DNA of 64,000 bases. Source: Acinetobacter pullicarnis. GTDB taxonomy: Bacteria; Pseudomonadota; Gammaproteobacteria; Pseudomonadales; Moraxellaceae. The position numbers and the translations under genes are program-made. The DNA lies in NCBI RefSeq assembly GCF_006352475.1, contig NZ_VCMZ01000001.1, positions 2,356,001-2,420,000 on the forward strand. The letters are read 5' to 3'. The notes below the pieces were generated by a model. The model searched no databases. It saw nothing but the letters and a program-made list of their open reading frames with translations, and was not told the DNA's origin. Position 1 is the first letter of the stretch; each line of letters begins with the position of its first letter. Shown here one piece after another: positions 39,309 through 48,775 of this stretch.

Positions 39309-40058
39309 CTAAAACCACTGTCCAAACCAGTTGCTGAACCGCTGCCATAAAGATGGGGCCTGATGTGTTTCAGATTGACTGGCGCTGCTATTTGAATCGA
39401 ATAGATTGAGTTGCTGTAGATCCTGATTTTTCATTTTAGGAAATGCTGCCTCTAATGCAGCACAAGTTGGATATTGTCGCTGTAGCTGCTGCAAATAATA
39501 AGCCTGATCATGGTTTAAAAAACCGTCTAGTAATCCAACCTTTAGCACATTACTGCTTGAACAGCGCCCAACCTCTCGGTTCCATACCAGAAAAGACTTG
39601 AGGGATGGTCCAATCGATAATTTATCTGCCGTACATGAAAGCACAGCCAATGCGCTAACCGTATAAATTTCTGGTGCATCACCATCTGCTGCGTAGGCTA
39701 ACCCGATCACCCATTCATTTTGCTTTAGCTGCTGAAACTCAACCTCACTGTGCCATTGCTCCAGCCTAGACTGAAATATACTTCGCAATTTGGTCTGCAA
39801 AAAAGCCATGCTGGTCTTGAGGTCAACGCTACGCAAGACAAACTGCGGATGAGCAAATTGCAGCCTAAAGTTGCTGGATTGATCTGGTGTTTTTAAGGGA
39901 GCAACTGATTGATAACGCGCGATAAAAACATCATCTGGTGAATGTGGTATACAGGCCCAGAGGGTTTGCGAACTGATCAGCGACATCCCCAGCACACTGC
40001 CCAAAACAACACGCATTAAATGGAGCTTTAGCAACCGAACAGACTGAGTATCCCTCAT
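39309..40058 (-). CDS. Uncharacterised exported protein
   Basis: 249 residues with an N-terminal signal region (VVLGSVLGMSLISSQTLWACIPHSP; a cut after WA is plausible). The first ATG gives a long N-region; the ATG at about residue 15 (MRVVLGS) may be the true start. The mature part has several Cys (ACIP, LSCTAD, GRCSSS, PTCAAL) that could pair in the periplasm. No domain recognised. Ends QRFSNWFGQWF. Upstream partner gene is 38 bases away. Confidence 0.65.
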   Translation of the reverse strand: MRDTQSVRLLKLHLMRVVLGSVLGMSLISSQTLWACIPHSPDDVFIARYQSVAPLKTPDQSSNFRLQFAHPQFVLRSVDLKTSMAFLQTKLRSIFQSRLEQWHSEVEFQQLKQNEWVIGLAYAADGDAPEIYTVSALAVLSCTADKLSIGPSLKSFLVWNREVGRCSSSNVLKVGLLDGFLNHDQAYYLQQLQRQYPTCAALEAAFPKMKNQDLQQLNLFDSNSSASQSETHQAPSLWQRFSNWFGQWF

Positions 40059-40096
40059 ATAAATCTACACTGCACAAGTAGATGCCCTAAATCGCA

Positions 40097-40471
40097 TTAT
40101 TTCTTCCATTGCAACACTTGCAGGCTGTGATCGTCTTTTAAGCTGTTTTCGACCGCATTGGCCAACTGCTTGATCAAACTTTGGGTTTCTATTTTACTAA
40201 ACCAATCTTGGCTTTCATCTGCTGCTGCATTAATTTCACAGACCAATACCCCACTGGCATCTTGGTTGCGGCAGGTGACCCCAAGCGCAATCGGATGGTC
40301 AGCCACGCTGACATTAACGGTTTCTGTTTTGGGTAATGCTTGCGTTTCAAAGCCATAATTTTTTAATTTTTCGGACAGCAAGGCCGTTACATATTGCTGG
40401 GTCACATGACAATCATCATGTTGCGCATGGGGATGGGTTTGGCGGTCTGCTGTAAATTCTAAAGTTCTCAT
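40097..40471 (-). CDS. Conserved small cytoplasmic protein, unknown function
   Basis: 124 residues, acidic, no signal or helix span. It carries three Cys (DDCHVTQQ, GVTCRNQ, LVCEINA) and a His-rich N-terminus (TADRQTHPHAQHDDCH). Nothing in the sequence points to a function. It lies between the tyrA-aroA terminator and the exported protein gene, on the same strand as the latter. Confidence 0.65.
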   Translation of the reverse strand: MRTLEFTADRQTHPHAQHDDCHVTQQYVTALLSEKLKNYGFETQALPKTETVNVSVADHPIALGVTCRNQDASGVLVCEINAAADESQDWFSKIETQSLIKQLANAVENSLKDDHSLQVLQWKK

Positions 40472-40523
40472 AATCTAATCCAATGACTTAATTCTTATAT
40501 GGATTTAGCATAAGCAATAAAAC

Positions 40524-40555
40524 GCAAACAGCCAAGGATTAACTTGGCTGTTTGC
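40524..40555 (-). terminator. Terminator after tyrA-aroA
   Basis: 13-base perfect stem GCAAACAGCCAAG around a GATTAA loop, followed on the minus strand by a GTTTTATT tract; 29 bases after the fusion gene's stop. Confidence 0.85.
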
Positions 40556-40583
40556 AGACTTATTTAAAATGAACTTTTAAATC

Positions 40584-42836
40584 TTACTGATTTTCTTCAA
40601 CTTCAATACTGAAGCCCGCTTGTGTTGTCAGCTGAGTAAAAGTCGGAAAGCTGGTTGCAACCGTTTCAGTCCCATAAATGGTAATTGGGGCTGAACTACG
40701 TAAACCTGCCATACTAAAACTCATCGCGATACGATGATCATGATGCGATTCAATTTCACCACCAGTGAAAATATCAGACCAATCATTGGCTTGGCCTTTA
40801 CCTTCAATGATGATGCCATCATCGGTCGGGGTACATTGAATGCCCATGGTTTGTAAGCCATCTGCCATCACTTGGATACGATCTGATTCTTTCACCCGTA
40901 ATTCAGCCGCACCCGTTAAGATGGTTTGACCTTCTGCACACGCAGCAGCAATAAATAATGCTGGGAATTCATCAATCGCCAATGGCACTTGATCTTCGGG
41001 AATATGAATGCCTTTTAAAGTGCGACTACCACGAATACGAATGTCTGCAATCGGTTCACCGCCTGCGATACGCTCATTTTCAACGGTCAGATCTGCACCC
41101 ATTTGTTTTAAAATTTCAATGATTCCGGTGCGTGTTGGGTTAATTCCAACCGCTTCCAAAGTCACATCAGCATTTTCACAAATCGCAGCGCCCACCATAA
41201 AGAATGCTGCAGAAGAAATATCTGAAGGTACTTGAATATGTGTTGCGGTTAACTTACCACCACCTTGCAGTGAAATACGATTGCCTTCGGTTTTCACCTC
41301 ATAACCAAAAGCACGTAACATACGTTCAGTATGGTCACGGGTTGGTTCAGGTTCAGTGACCGATGTTTCACCTTCTGCCCACAATGCCGCCAGTAAAATG
41401 CCTGATTTCACTTGTGCCGAAGCCATTGGCAAATCGTAATGAATGCCTTTTAACTGCTGCTGACCAGTCATCGAAACTGGTGGTGTGCCACGCTCACCGG
41501 TGGTTTGAATCTGTGCGCCCATCAAACGTAAAGGTTTAGCGACACGTTCCATTGGTCGTTTTGTTAGAGATGCATCGCCAGTCATCACCGAGTCAAACTG
41601 CTGTGCCGACAGCATGCCTGACAATAGGCGCATTGAGGTACCAGAGTTCCCCATATACAACGCGCTCACTGGTGCTTTTAGCCCATGCATGCCCACACCA
41701 TGAATGGTCACTTGACCATTTTTCGGACCTTCGATACTTACGCCCATATCACGGAAAGCTTGTAGCGTTGCTAAAGCATCTTCACCTTCTAAGAAACCAC
41801 TGACTTGAGTGGTACCTTCCGCGATCGCCCCAAACATAATTGAGCGATGTGACACCGACTTGTCACCGGGAATCGTGAATTTACCGTTGAAGCGATGCGA
41901 TCCAGGCAAAATATTAAATTGTTGGGTCACCTTATTTTTCTCCATTAAAGGTTTTTTCGCGAGCATATGATTAAAATGTTGTCTGGCTGCTTGCGCATGT
42001 CCAAGCATCCCCATCAACGCATGCGAATCATCTGTTTCAATCAGTTGACGTAAAGATTTCAATTGTGCTTCAAAACCATCGACCGCATTTAAGATCGCCG
42101 TTTTATTGGCAAAGAAGATATCGTGCCACATTTCTGGGTCGCTGGCTGCAATGCGAGAGAAGTCGCGAAAACCGCCGGCTGCATAACGAAAGATATCGTA
42201 ATTGTCTTGGCGACTGGCCAATTGCTCAACCAAGTTAAATGCCATTAAATGTGGTAAATGACTGGTATGAGCAAGCACTTCATCATGCTTTTGCACATCC
42301 ATACAAATCACTTCAGCACGGGCAGCCTGCCACAATTGAGTCAATTTCTCGACCGCCCATGGTGCACTGCTGTCCAGTGGGGTCAAAATCACTTTATGAT
42401 CAGCAAACAAATCTGCACGTCCAGCATGTACACCGGTATGTTCAGCGCCTGCAATCGGGTGCCCAGGTACAAAACCCTCAGGAAAACCTTCAGGGAATAC
42501 TGCTGCAGCAGCGGCGACCACATTGCCTTTGGTGCTACCAACGTCAGTTAAAATAACGTTTTTTGACAAATACGGTTTAATTGTTTCAAGTACTTGCTGG
42601 GTGGCACGAACAGGTAAAGCCAACACCACTAAATCTGCACCTTGAACAGCATCAATGGCTTGGCTGAATCCTGTATCGATCAGGCCCAAAGCTTTGGCAT
42701 CTGCTAAGGTTTGTTTGGAACGTGTTGAGGCCACAACCTCAACCGCTAAATGCTGTTGTTTAATGACGCGTGCAAGGCTCGAACCGATCAGTCCGAGCCC
42801 AATAAATGCAACTTTTTGAAATAACGGCTGTAACAT
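40584..42836 (-). CDS. tyrA-aroA: Prephenate/arogenate dehydrogenase fused to EPSP synthase
   Basis: A 750-residue bifunctional protein. Residues 1-295 are TyrA: NAD fold VAFIGLGLIGSSLARVI, PVRATQQVL, DVGSTKGNVV, and PGHPIAGAEHTGVHA. Residues 310-750 are AroA: PGDKSVSHRSIMFGAIAEG, GNSGTSMRLLSGML, DIRIRGSRTLKGIHIPEDQ, DEFPALFIAAACAEG and DHRIAMSFSMAGL. The first half oxidises prephenate or arogenate towards tyrosine, the second makes EPSP in the shikimate pathway. This fusion is a known trait of Acinetobacter and relatives. It follows pheA by 9 bases, so the two should be co-expressed. Confidence 0.95.
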   Translation of the reverse strand: MLQPLFQKVAFIGLGLIGSSLARVIKQQHLAVEVVASTRSKQTLADAKALGLIDTGFSQAIDAVQGADLVVLALPVRATQQVLETIKPYLSKNVILTDVGSTKGNVVAAAAAVFPEGFPEGFVPGHPIAGAEHTGVHAGRADLFADHKVILTPLDSSAPWAVEKLTQLWQAARAEVICMDVQKHDEVLAHTSHLPHLMAFNLVEQLASRQDNYDIFRYAAGGFRDFSRIAASDPEMWHDIFFANKTAILNAVDGFEAQLKSLRQLIETDDSHALMGMLGHAQAARQHFNHMLAKKPLMEKNKVTQQFNILPGSHRFNGKFTIPGDKSVSHRSIMFGAIAEGTTQVSGFLEGEDALATLQAFRDMGVSIEGPKNGQVTIHGVGMHGLKAPVSALYMGNSGTSMRLLSGMLSAQQFDSVMTGDASLTKRPMERVAKPLRLMGAQIQTTGERGTPPVSMTGQQQLKGIHYDLPMASAQVKSGILLAALWAEGETSVTEPEPTRDHTERMLRAFGYEVKTEGNRISLQGGGKLTATHIQVPSDISSAAFFMVGAAICENADVTLEAVGINPTRTGIIEILKQMGADLTVENERIAGGEPIADIRIRGSRTLKGIHIPEDQVPLAIDEFPALFIAAACAEGQTILTGAAELRVKESDRIQVMADGLQTMGIQCTPTDDGIIIEGKGQANDWSDIFTGGEIESHHDHRIAMSFSMAGLRSSAPITIYGTETVATSFPTFTQLTTQAGFSIEVEENQ

Positions 42837-42845
42837 AGCAGTGAC

Positions 42846-43955
42846 TTATAGCACCGCGATCGGATATGAGCCCAGCACACGGACTTCTTTGACCAATGGG
42901 CGGATTTCTGCAATCGCAGCTTTCACATTGTCTTGCTCAATATGACCTTCTAAGTCGATAAAGAACACATATGCCCATTTCTCTGGCAATGCAGGACGGG
43001 TTTCAATGCTGGTCAAGCTGATATTGTGCTTGGCGAATGGCGCTAGAATTTCAAGCAGTGCCCCTGCACGGTCATGAGCGGAAATCAGTAATGAGGTTTT
43101 ATCATTGCCACTTTGTGGTACTTTCTCACGGCCAATCACCAAGAAACGTGTGGTGTTTTCTGGGTTGTCTTCGATATTGCTGTGAAAAATTTCAAGATCG
43201 TACAAGCTAGCAGCCACATCTGATGCAATCGCAGCAGAATGCCATTCATTGCGAATACGGCGTGCCGCTTCAGCATTCGAGCTAAGCGGTACCCGCTCAA
43301 TGCTTGGATAATGCGCATCTAACCATTTACGACATTGTGCCAAGGTTTGTTGATGCGCATAAATTTGTTTAATACTGTCTTTGCGGGTATTGCTCGATAC
43401 CAAGAACTGATGATGAATACGCAATTCAACTTCACCAATCACATTAACATGCGAGGCTTTAAAACAGTCTAAAGTATGGTTAACGATCCCTTCAGAAGAG
43501 TTCTCAACCGGTACTAAACCATAATGCGCACTGCCCGCTTCCACTTCACGGAAAACTTCATCAATGGTCGGCAGTGGGCGAACCAAGGCATCCTGTCCAA
43601 AATGCTTCAATACAGCAGAATGGGTAAATGTCCCTTCAGGCCCTAAAAATGCAATGCTTTGTGGGGCTTCAAGTGCCAAACAAGCTGACATGATTTCACG
43701 GAACAAACGTGCCATGGTCACATCAGAAATTGGGCCCTCATTACGTTCCATGACACGGCGCAACACTTGTGCTTCACGCTCAGGTCGATAAAACATCGGG
43801 TTCTCTTCAGCTGCAAATTTGGCTTTCGCGACTGCCTCTGCCAAACTGGCACGACGATTAATCAATTGCTGAAGTTGTTGATCGACCGAATCAATTTCAT
43901 CACGAATTTGATTTAGATTAAGAGAAGACGAATTGTTTTGACCATCATGGACCAT
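42846..43955 (-). CDS. pheA: Chorismate mutase / prephenate dehydratase (P-protein)
   Basis: 369 residues: an AroQ-type chorismate mutase (1-95, LNQIRDEIDSVDQQLQQLINRR), prephenate dehydratase (AFLGPEGTFTHSAV, VPVENSSEGIVNHTLD, TTRFLVIG; about 100-280) and an ACT domain (AGALLEILAPFAKHNISLTSIETRP) for phenylalanine feedback, with TRP of the ESRP-type loop conserved as ETRP. It converts chorismate to phenylpyruvate. It leads the pheA-tyrA-aroA run, placing both aromatic branches and the common pathway step under one promoter. Confidence 0.95.
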   Translation of the reverse strand: MVHDGQNNSSSLNLNQIRDEIDSVDQQLQQLINRRASLAEAVAKAKFAAEENPMFYRPEREAQVLRRVMERNEGPISDVTMARLFREIMSACLALEAPQSIAFLGPEGTFTHSAVLKHFGQDALVRPLPTIDEVFREVEAGSAHYGLVPVENSSEGIVNHTLDCFKASHVNVIGEVELRIHHQFLVSSNTRKDSIKQIYAHQQTLAQCRKWLDAHYPSIERVPLSSNAEAARRIRNEWHSAAIASDVAASLYDLEIFHSNIEDNPENTTRFLVIGREKVPQSGNDKTSLLISAHDRAGALLEILAPFAKHNISLTSIETRPALPEKWAYVFFIDLEGHIEQDNVKAAIAEIRPLVKEVRVLGSYPIAVL

Positions 43956-44109
43956 GTGTAATACTGCCCTATTTCAATAATGTTTTTTTAAATCAAACTG
44001 AGTATAACAAGACTTCGATTTGAATTGGTACGCTCAACAACTTTTTATCTTTTCCAAATAGGTACTTTTAGCATTTATTTAGCTCAAATTGCTTAAATGC
44101 ACATAAAAA

Positions 44110-44159
44110 TAAGCCTAAATATATTTAAACCTCATTAAGGTTTAGATCATTTAGGCTTA
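44110..44159 (-). terminator. Nested hairpin after the acyl-CoA dehydrogenase gene
   Basis: An outer 11-base stem (TAAGCCTAAAT, 44110-44120, with its complement 44149-44159) encloses an inner 7-base stem TAAACCT/AGGTTTA. It lies 26 bases beyond the dehydrogenase stop; the minus transcript then reads a U-containing tract. Confidence 0.7.
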
Positions 44160-44185
44160 GATCATTTTCACTGTAAATATATTGC

Positions 44186-45328
44186 TTAACGACCGATCAT
44201 TCCGCGTGCCACAATTTCTTTCATAATCTCATTGGTGCCACCATAGATGCGTTGGATTCGTGCATCGGTGAAAAAGCGTGAAATCGGGTATTCGGTCATA
44301 TAACCATAACCGCCAAACAGTTGCAGTAAACTATCTGCCACTTTCATTTGCATGTCACTGCTAAAGGCTTTCAGTGCGGCCGCTGTTTCCACATCAAGTT
44401 TATCCTGTTTATACAGAGTCAAATTTCGCTCATAAAAGGCAGCCGTTGCCAGTTCATCAATTTTTGCCTGTGCCAGCACAAAACGCGTATTTTGAAATTG
44501 GCCAATCGCTTGACCAAAAGCTTGCCGTTCTTGCACATAGTGTTTAGTAATATCAATCGCACCACGTATCGCACCCAATGCGGTTGCCGCAATCGCCGTA
44601 CGTTCACGTGGGAGTTCTTGCATTAAATAAGCAAAGCCTTGGCCTGCTTGACCAAGCAGTTGATCTGCTGGCACTTTAACGTTGTCATAAAATAATTCAG
44701 AAGTATCTTGTGAATGTAGACCGATTTTATCTAAGTTAGTGCCTTTTTTAAAACCATCCAAATGCGTGTCGACCAACAACAACGATACGCCTTTGGCTCG
44801 TGCCTGCGGATCAGTTTTTACTGCCAACACCACCAAATCGGCATGTTGACCATTTGAAATAAAAGTCTTTGAACCATTTAGGAGATAATGATCACCTTGT
44901 AAAATTGCACTACTGCGCATGGCTTGTAAATCAGATCCAGCGCCTGGTTCAGTCATGCCAATGGCACCGACGACTTCGCCTGTAACCATTTTAGGCAACC
45001 AATATTGTTTTTGTGCTTCATTGGCGATATGCAGAATATAAGGGGCGGCAATGTCAGAGTGACAAGAAATGGCCGTAGAAAGTGCAGCAAAGCCTGCCCG
45101 CGCAGATTCCTCAATTAACATGAGAGAATATTCAACCGCTACACCATAGCCCCCATAGGCTTCGGGAACATCGACACATAAAAAGCCATTTTCACCTAAG
45201 CGGCTCCAAATCTCACGCGGCATAATGCCATCACGTTCCCAGGCTGCATAATCTGGTGCAATATGTTCATTCATAAAACGTTTAAAGTTATCGCGAAACA
45301 GTTCTAAATCTGCATCATAAGCCAACAT
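44186..45328 (-). CDS. Acyl-CoA dehydrogenase, LCAD-type
   Basis: 380 residues: N-terminal helical domain (LFRDNFKRFMNEHIAPDYAAWE), FAD/acyl-binding beta domain (GAIGMTEPGAGSDLQAM, YLLNGSKTFISNGQHADL) and C-terminal helices (QERQAFGQAIGQFQNTRF, LQLFGGYGYMTEYPISRFFTDARIQRIYGG). The MCAD-position catalytic Glu is Gly here (IYGGTNEIM); the base is instead the Glu near residue 242 in ELPRER, as in long-chain and isovaleryl-type enzymes. It introduces the alpha-beta double bond of an acyl-CoA, passing electrons to ETF. Substrate chain length is not certain. Stands alone. Confidence 0.88.
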   Translation of the reverse strand: MLAYDADLELFRDNFKRFMNEHIAPDYAAWERDGIMPREIWSRLGENGFLCVDVPEAYGGYGVAVEYSLMLIEESARAGFAALSTAISCHSDIAAPYILHIANEAQKQYWLPKMVTGEVVGAIGMTEPGAGSDLQAMRSSAILQGDHYLLNGSKTFISNGQHADLVVLAVKTDPQARAKGVSLLLVDTHLDGFKKGTNLDKIGLHSQDTSELFYDNVKVPADQLLGQAGQGFAYLMQELPRERTAIAATALGAIRGAIDITKHYVQERQAFGQAIGQFQNTRFVLAQAKIDELATAAFYERNLTLYKQDKLDVETAAALKAFSSDMQMKVADSLLQLFGGYGYMTEYPISRFFTDARIQRIYGGTNEIMKEIVARGMIGR

Positions 45329-45639
45329 TTTCTCTCATCCTTGCGGTTATTGTTTTTCATCTCAATACGCAGACTAATCATTTTAGTGGCCGCTGTCATG
45401 TGATTAAACTGCACGGTCCAGTCCAACAATTTAGATCAGAGTGCCCATTAAGCTTAGGCTATTTATAAACCATTGTAATCTGCTTAAACACTCAGGTCGA
45501 AAGCCGTACTAGCACTTAATTCGATTTTTTAAAGAGACCGTTTCAAGCCGTCAGTGCGACAATAAAAAACCCCAAAGTGCGGCAGCGACTTTGGGGTTTC
45601 TAATCAAATCAAAACCAATACACATCAAGTTTAAGCATA
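45329..45639. other. Intergenic region, acyl-CoA dehydrogenase / dctA
   Basis: Holds the dctA terminator (45567-45599) and the dehydrogenase promoter region; nothing else is evident. Confidence 0.5.
45567..45599 (-). terminator. Terminator after dctA
   Basis: 12-base perfect stem AAACCCCAAAGT/ACTTTGGGGTTT with a 9-base loop; U run on the minus strand, 41 bases past the stop. Confidence 0.85.
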
Positions 45640-46989
45640 TTAACTCTGCAAGGTTTGATTCGATGTTTCCAACATTTTACGATCCACTTCCTCTGGATTG
45701 TTTAATGCTTCATGCAATTTTTCGCTATCTAACTCACCAACCCACTTAGCAACCACAATGGTGGCCAAGGTATTCCCCACCAAGTTAGTCAAAGCACGTG
45801 CCTCAGACATAAAGCGGTCGATCCCCAAGATTAGAGCAAGACCTGCCACAGGAATGGTTCCAACGGCTGATAACGTCGCAGCCAATACAATAAAACCAGA
45901 CCCTGTCACACCAGCAGCCCCTTTAGATGACACCAACAACACCGCAAGTAAGGTAATTTGATGCCAGATATCCAATTGAATATTAGTGGCTTGCGCAATA
46001 AAAATGGCTGCCATCGTCAAATAAATCGAGGTGCCATCCAAGTTAAATGAATAACCGGTTGGAATGACTAAACCGACCACTGATTTTTCACATCCTGCAA
46101 TCTGTAGTTTTTTCAACATACGTGGCAATACAGACTCAGATGAAGACGTACCCAATACGATCAGCAATTCTTCGCGAATCATACGAATCATTTTTAAAAT
46201 ATTGAAACCACAAATACGGCTGATCGTTCCTAATACAATGAAAACAAACAAGATACAGGTTATGTAGAAGCAAACAATCAGTTGGAACAACTGCGCTAGA
46301 CTACTAATACCATATTTACCGATAGTAAATGCCATCGCACCAAACGCACCAATCGGTGCAAGTTTCATGATCATATTCACAATATTAAAGAACACATGTG
46401 AGATTTGATCAATAAAGTGCAGAACGGGTTTGCCCATTGGCCCTAGACGGTGTAAAGCAAAACCAAATAGAACCGCAAACATCAAGACTTGCAGGATATC
46501 ACCGTTGGCAAATGCACCAACCACGGTATTGGGAATGATGTTGAGAAAAAAATCAACCAAGCTCTGTGATTCACCAGACTTAACATAGCTATCAATACCA
46601 GCGGTTTTCAAGGTTGCTGGATCAATGTTCATACCAGCACCAGGCTGTACAACATTAATCACCACTAGACCAATGATTAAGGCAATGGTAGATACAATTT
46701 CAAAATATAACAGCGCAATACCACCGGTTTTTCCAACCGATTTAATGCTTTCCATACCTGCGATCCCGCTGACCACCGTACAGAAAATCACAGGTGCGAT
46801 AATCATTTTAATGAGACGGATAAAACCATCGCCTAAGGGTTTAAGCTTCTCACCATAACCAGGAATATGTTTCTCTACGCCTTGAATAAATTCAGTGCTG
46901 CTTGGGAAGTAATGACCGACCAATATGCCGGCAATAATTGCAACAATCACCTGAAAATACAAGGATTTATATATAGGTTTTTTTTCCAT
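45640..46989 (-). CDS. dctA: C4-dicarboxylate transporter DctA
   Basis: A 449-residue DAACS-family symporter with eight helices and two hairpins. Long segments agree with E. coli Dct[98 protein letters not shown] and [20 protein letters not shown]. It takes up succinate, fumarate and malate with protons or sodium. No dctBD-like genes are adjacent. A 410-base upstream gap, AT-rich, would hold its control sites. Confidence 0.93.
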   Translation of the reverse strand: MEKKPIYKSLYFQVIVAIIAGILVGHYFPSSTEFIQGVEKHIPGYGEKLKPLGDGFIRLIKMIIAPVIFCTVVSGIAGMESIKSVGKTGGIALLYFEIVSTIALIIGLVVINVVQPGAGMNIDPATLKTAGIDSYVKSGESQSLVDFFLNIIPNTVVGAFANGDILQVLMFAVLFGFALHRLGPMGKPVLHFIDQISHVFFNIVNMIMKLAPIGAFGAMAFTIGKYGISSLAQLFQLIVCFYITCILFVFIVLGTISRICGFNILKMIRMIREELLIVLGTSSSESVLPRMLKKLQIAGCEKSVVGLVIPTGYSFNLDGTSIYLTMAAIFIAQATNIQLDIWHQITLLAVLLVSSKGAAGVTGSGFIVLAATLSAVGTIPVAGLALILGIDRFMSEARALTNLVGNTLATIVVAKWVGELDSEKLHEALNNPEEVDRKMLETSNQTLQS

Positions 46990-47406
46990 AATCTTTACTT
47001 CTATCTAAAAAAGATAGGCGGCATTTTTCATGTCAGCCTTCTAAAAACAAAAAACCGGCATCTCTTGTAACTACAAGAAATAAATATAAAAAATCAATCA
47101 CTCACTTAACTAAATTATTTATTCAAATCAGTTCGATTTTTGGGAAATATCGAATACTTATAGTTGAGTTAAATTAAACAAAACAACTTGTGTTTCAATT
47201 TATCTTAATAAACTTCGAAAAGCGCGACAGTATAATAATAATTCATCGGACATTTCTGATAATTTTGTTAAATCAGTCTAGAAAGTGATCAATACCGCAT
47301 TAGACATTAGTCGTATACTATTGTTTTGTATTTTGAGCAGATTGATGCGCAGCTTTAAAAGATATTTATGTCATAGTGTAGACATTCTTTTTTATACTTT
47401 TTGGCA
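46990..47406. other. Divergent intergenic region, dctA / ybiB
   Basis: AT-rich 417-base stretch between two divergent genes. A weak hairpin TCTTGT/ACAAGA is at 47063-47078. No open frame or recognised operator. Confidence 0.45.
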
Positions 47407-48408
47407 ATGAACACGAACTCTCGTAACCAATATTCAGATTTTGAACATCCTTTTGCGACCTATATTCGCATTATTGGCAAAGGCAAAAATGGCGCCAGAT
47501 CATTAAGCTATGATGAAGCTTATCAAGCTTTTAGTATGATTTTAAAAGGTGATGTCTTAGAGGTGCAGTTAGGTGCTTTCCTCATGCTGCTGCGCGTGAA
47601 AGAAGAATCTGTCGACGAACTTGCAGGCTTTGTTCAAGCCACTAAAGATCAATTGCTGTTTGATCCGATGCCTATAGATCTTGATTGGTCCTCTTATGCT
47701 GGTAAACGTAAGCATTTTCCATGGTTTTTATTGGCAGCGCTGACCTTGGCAAAAAATGGTTATCGTATCGTTATGCATGGCGCAGCAGGCCATACCATTA
47801 ATCGCATCTACACCGAACAAGTTTTGCAATACTTAGGCTATTCTATTTGTCAGAATCAAACCCAAGTACAACGTCAATTACAACTGCATAACTTCGCCTA
47901 TTTACCACTTGATGTTATTTCACCGATCTTAAGCGACTTGATCGGACTACGAAATGTAATGGGCTTACGCTCCCCAATTCACACGTTGTCTCGTTTAATC
48001 AATCCATTTAATGCCAAAGCCACTTTACAAGCCATTTTCCACCCTGCCTACCGCAGTTCACATCAACAAGCAGCATTAAAACTGGGCTATCAAAACAGTG
48101 CGGTGATCAAAGGTGAAGGGGGTGAGTTTGAGCGTAATCCAGATGCGCGCACCCTCATTTGTGGCATTCAACAGGGTGAAATGTACGAATATGAACTACC
48201 GAAGTTGACAGAAGGTCGCAGCGCAACCGAAGAACAACTTGAGCTTGAAACATTCAAAGCAGTCTGGGAAGGCAAACAAAGTCATGAATATGGGGAAATT
48301 GCAGTAACGGAAACCATGGGCATCGCGTTATATACGATGGGAGTTTGCAGCAGCTACGAACAAGCCATGCTTCACGCTAAGCATCTCTGGCAAACTCGAT
48401 TGGTTTAA
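47407..48408 (+). CDS. ybiB: YbiB-type TrpD2-like DNA-binding protein
   Basis: 333 residues with the fold of anthranilate phosphoribosyltransferase: helical N-domain (LSYDEAYQAFSMILKGDVLEVQLGAFLMLLRVKEESVDELAGFVQA) and a phosphoribosyltransferase-like core (HGAAGHTINRIYTEQVLQYLGY, GLRNVMGLRSPIHTLSRLINPF, KGEGGEFERNPD). The catalytic KHGNR segment of real TrpD is replaced, as in YbiB/TrpD2 proteins, which bind nucleic acid rather than make tryptophan. The ATG at 47407 is favoured over a TTG two codons upstream. In E. coli ybiB is LexA-linked; no SOS box is seen here. Confidence 0.85.
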   Translation: MNTNSRNQYSDFEHPFATYIRIIGKGKNGARSLSYDEAYQAFSMILKGDVLEVQLGAFLMLLRVKEESVDELAGFVQATKDQLLFDPMPIDLDWSSYAGKRKHFPWFLLAALTLAKNGYRIVMHGAAGHTINRIYTEQVLQYLGYSICQNQTQVQRQLQLHNFAYLPLDVISPILSDLIGLRNVMGLRSPIHTLSRLINPFNAKATLQAIFHPAYRSSHQQAALKLGYQNSAVIKGEGGEFERNPDARTLICGIQQGEMYEYELPKLTEGRSATEEQLELETFKAVWEGKQSHEYGEIAVTETMGIALYTMGVCSSYEQAMLHAKHLWQTRLV

Positions 48409-48441
48409 GCTGTTAGGGTATCTGCCCCCTAAACAATCCAC

Positions 48442-48471
48442 AAAAAAGGCGCTCTACCTAGCGCCTTTTTT
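48442..48471. terminator. Bidirectional terminator, ybiB / DUF1315 gene
   Basis: 12-base stem AAAAAAGGCGCT/AGCGCCTTTTTT with a 6-base loop, between two convergent genes; A and T runs serve both strands. Confidence 0.9.
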
Positions 48472-48494
48472 GTGATCCGAGCTGTTTAGACAAA

Positions 48495-48773
48495 TTAGAC
48501 AAAACGGATCGGGGTGAACTCTGATTCTGGAACGTGATTATCATCATCACAGACTTCTTCTTCCACATGCGTTTTTTTAGATTTATCGATATAGCCAGTA
48601 CGCTCAGTCGCTGCCACATGCTCATGCTCCCAAGCAATCACAGCTTGCATACAGACTTGACGTTGCTCCGTCGTAAGTGCGGCACCATTCGGCCATTTAC
48701 CAATTTCCACTGCGGTCTTTAAACGCGCCACTACATCTGCGTCTAACACTGCGAGCATTTGCTGTACGTTCAT
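48495..48773 (-). CDS. DUF1315 (YeaC-like) protein
   Basis: 92 residues, acidic. MNVQQMLAVLDADVVARLKTAVEIGKWPNGAALTTEQRQVCMQAVIAWEHEH follows the pattern of E. coli YeaC and DUF1315 members (Asp/Trp/Pro conserved in GKWPNG). The ATG at 48773 has AGGA 6 bases upstream. It starts 2 bases after the nadK stop, so the genes are co-transcribed. Function unknown. Confidence 0.78.
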   Translation of the reverse strand: MNVQQMLAVLDADVVARLKTAVEIGKWPNGAALTTEQRQVCMQAVIAWEHEHVAATERTGYIDKSKKTHVEEEVCDDDNHVPESEFTPIRFV

Positions 48774-48775
48774 AA

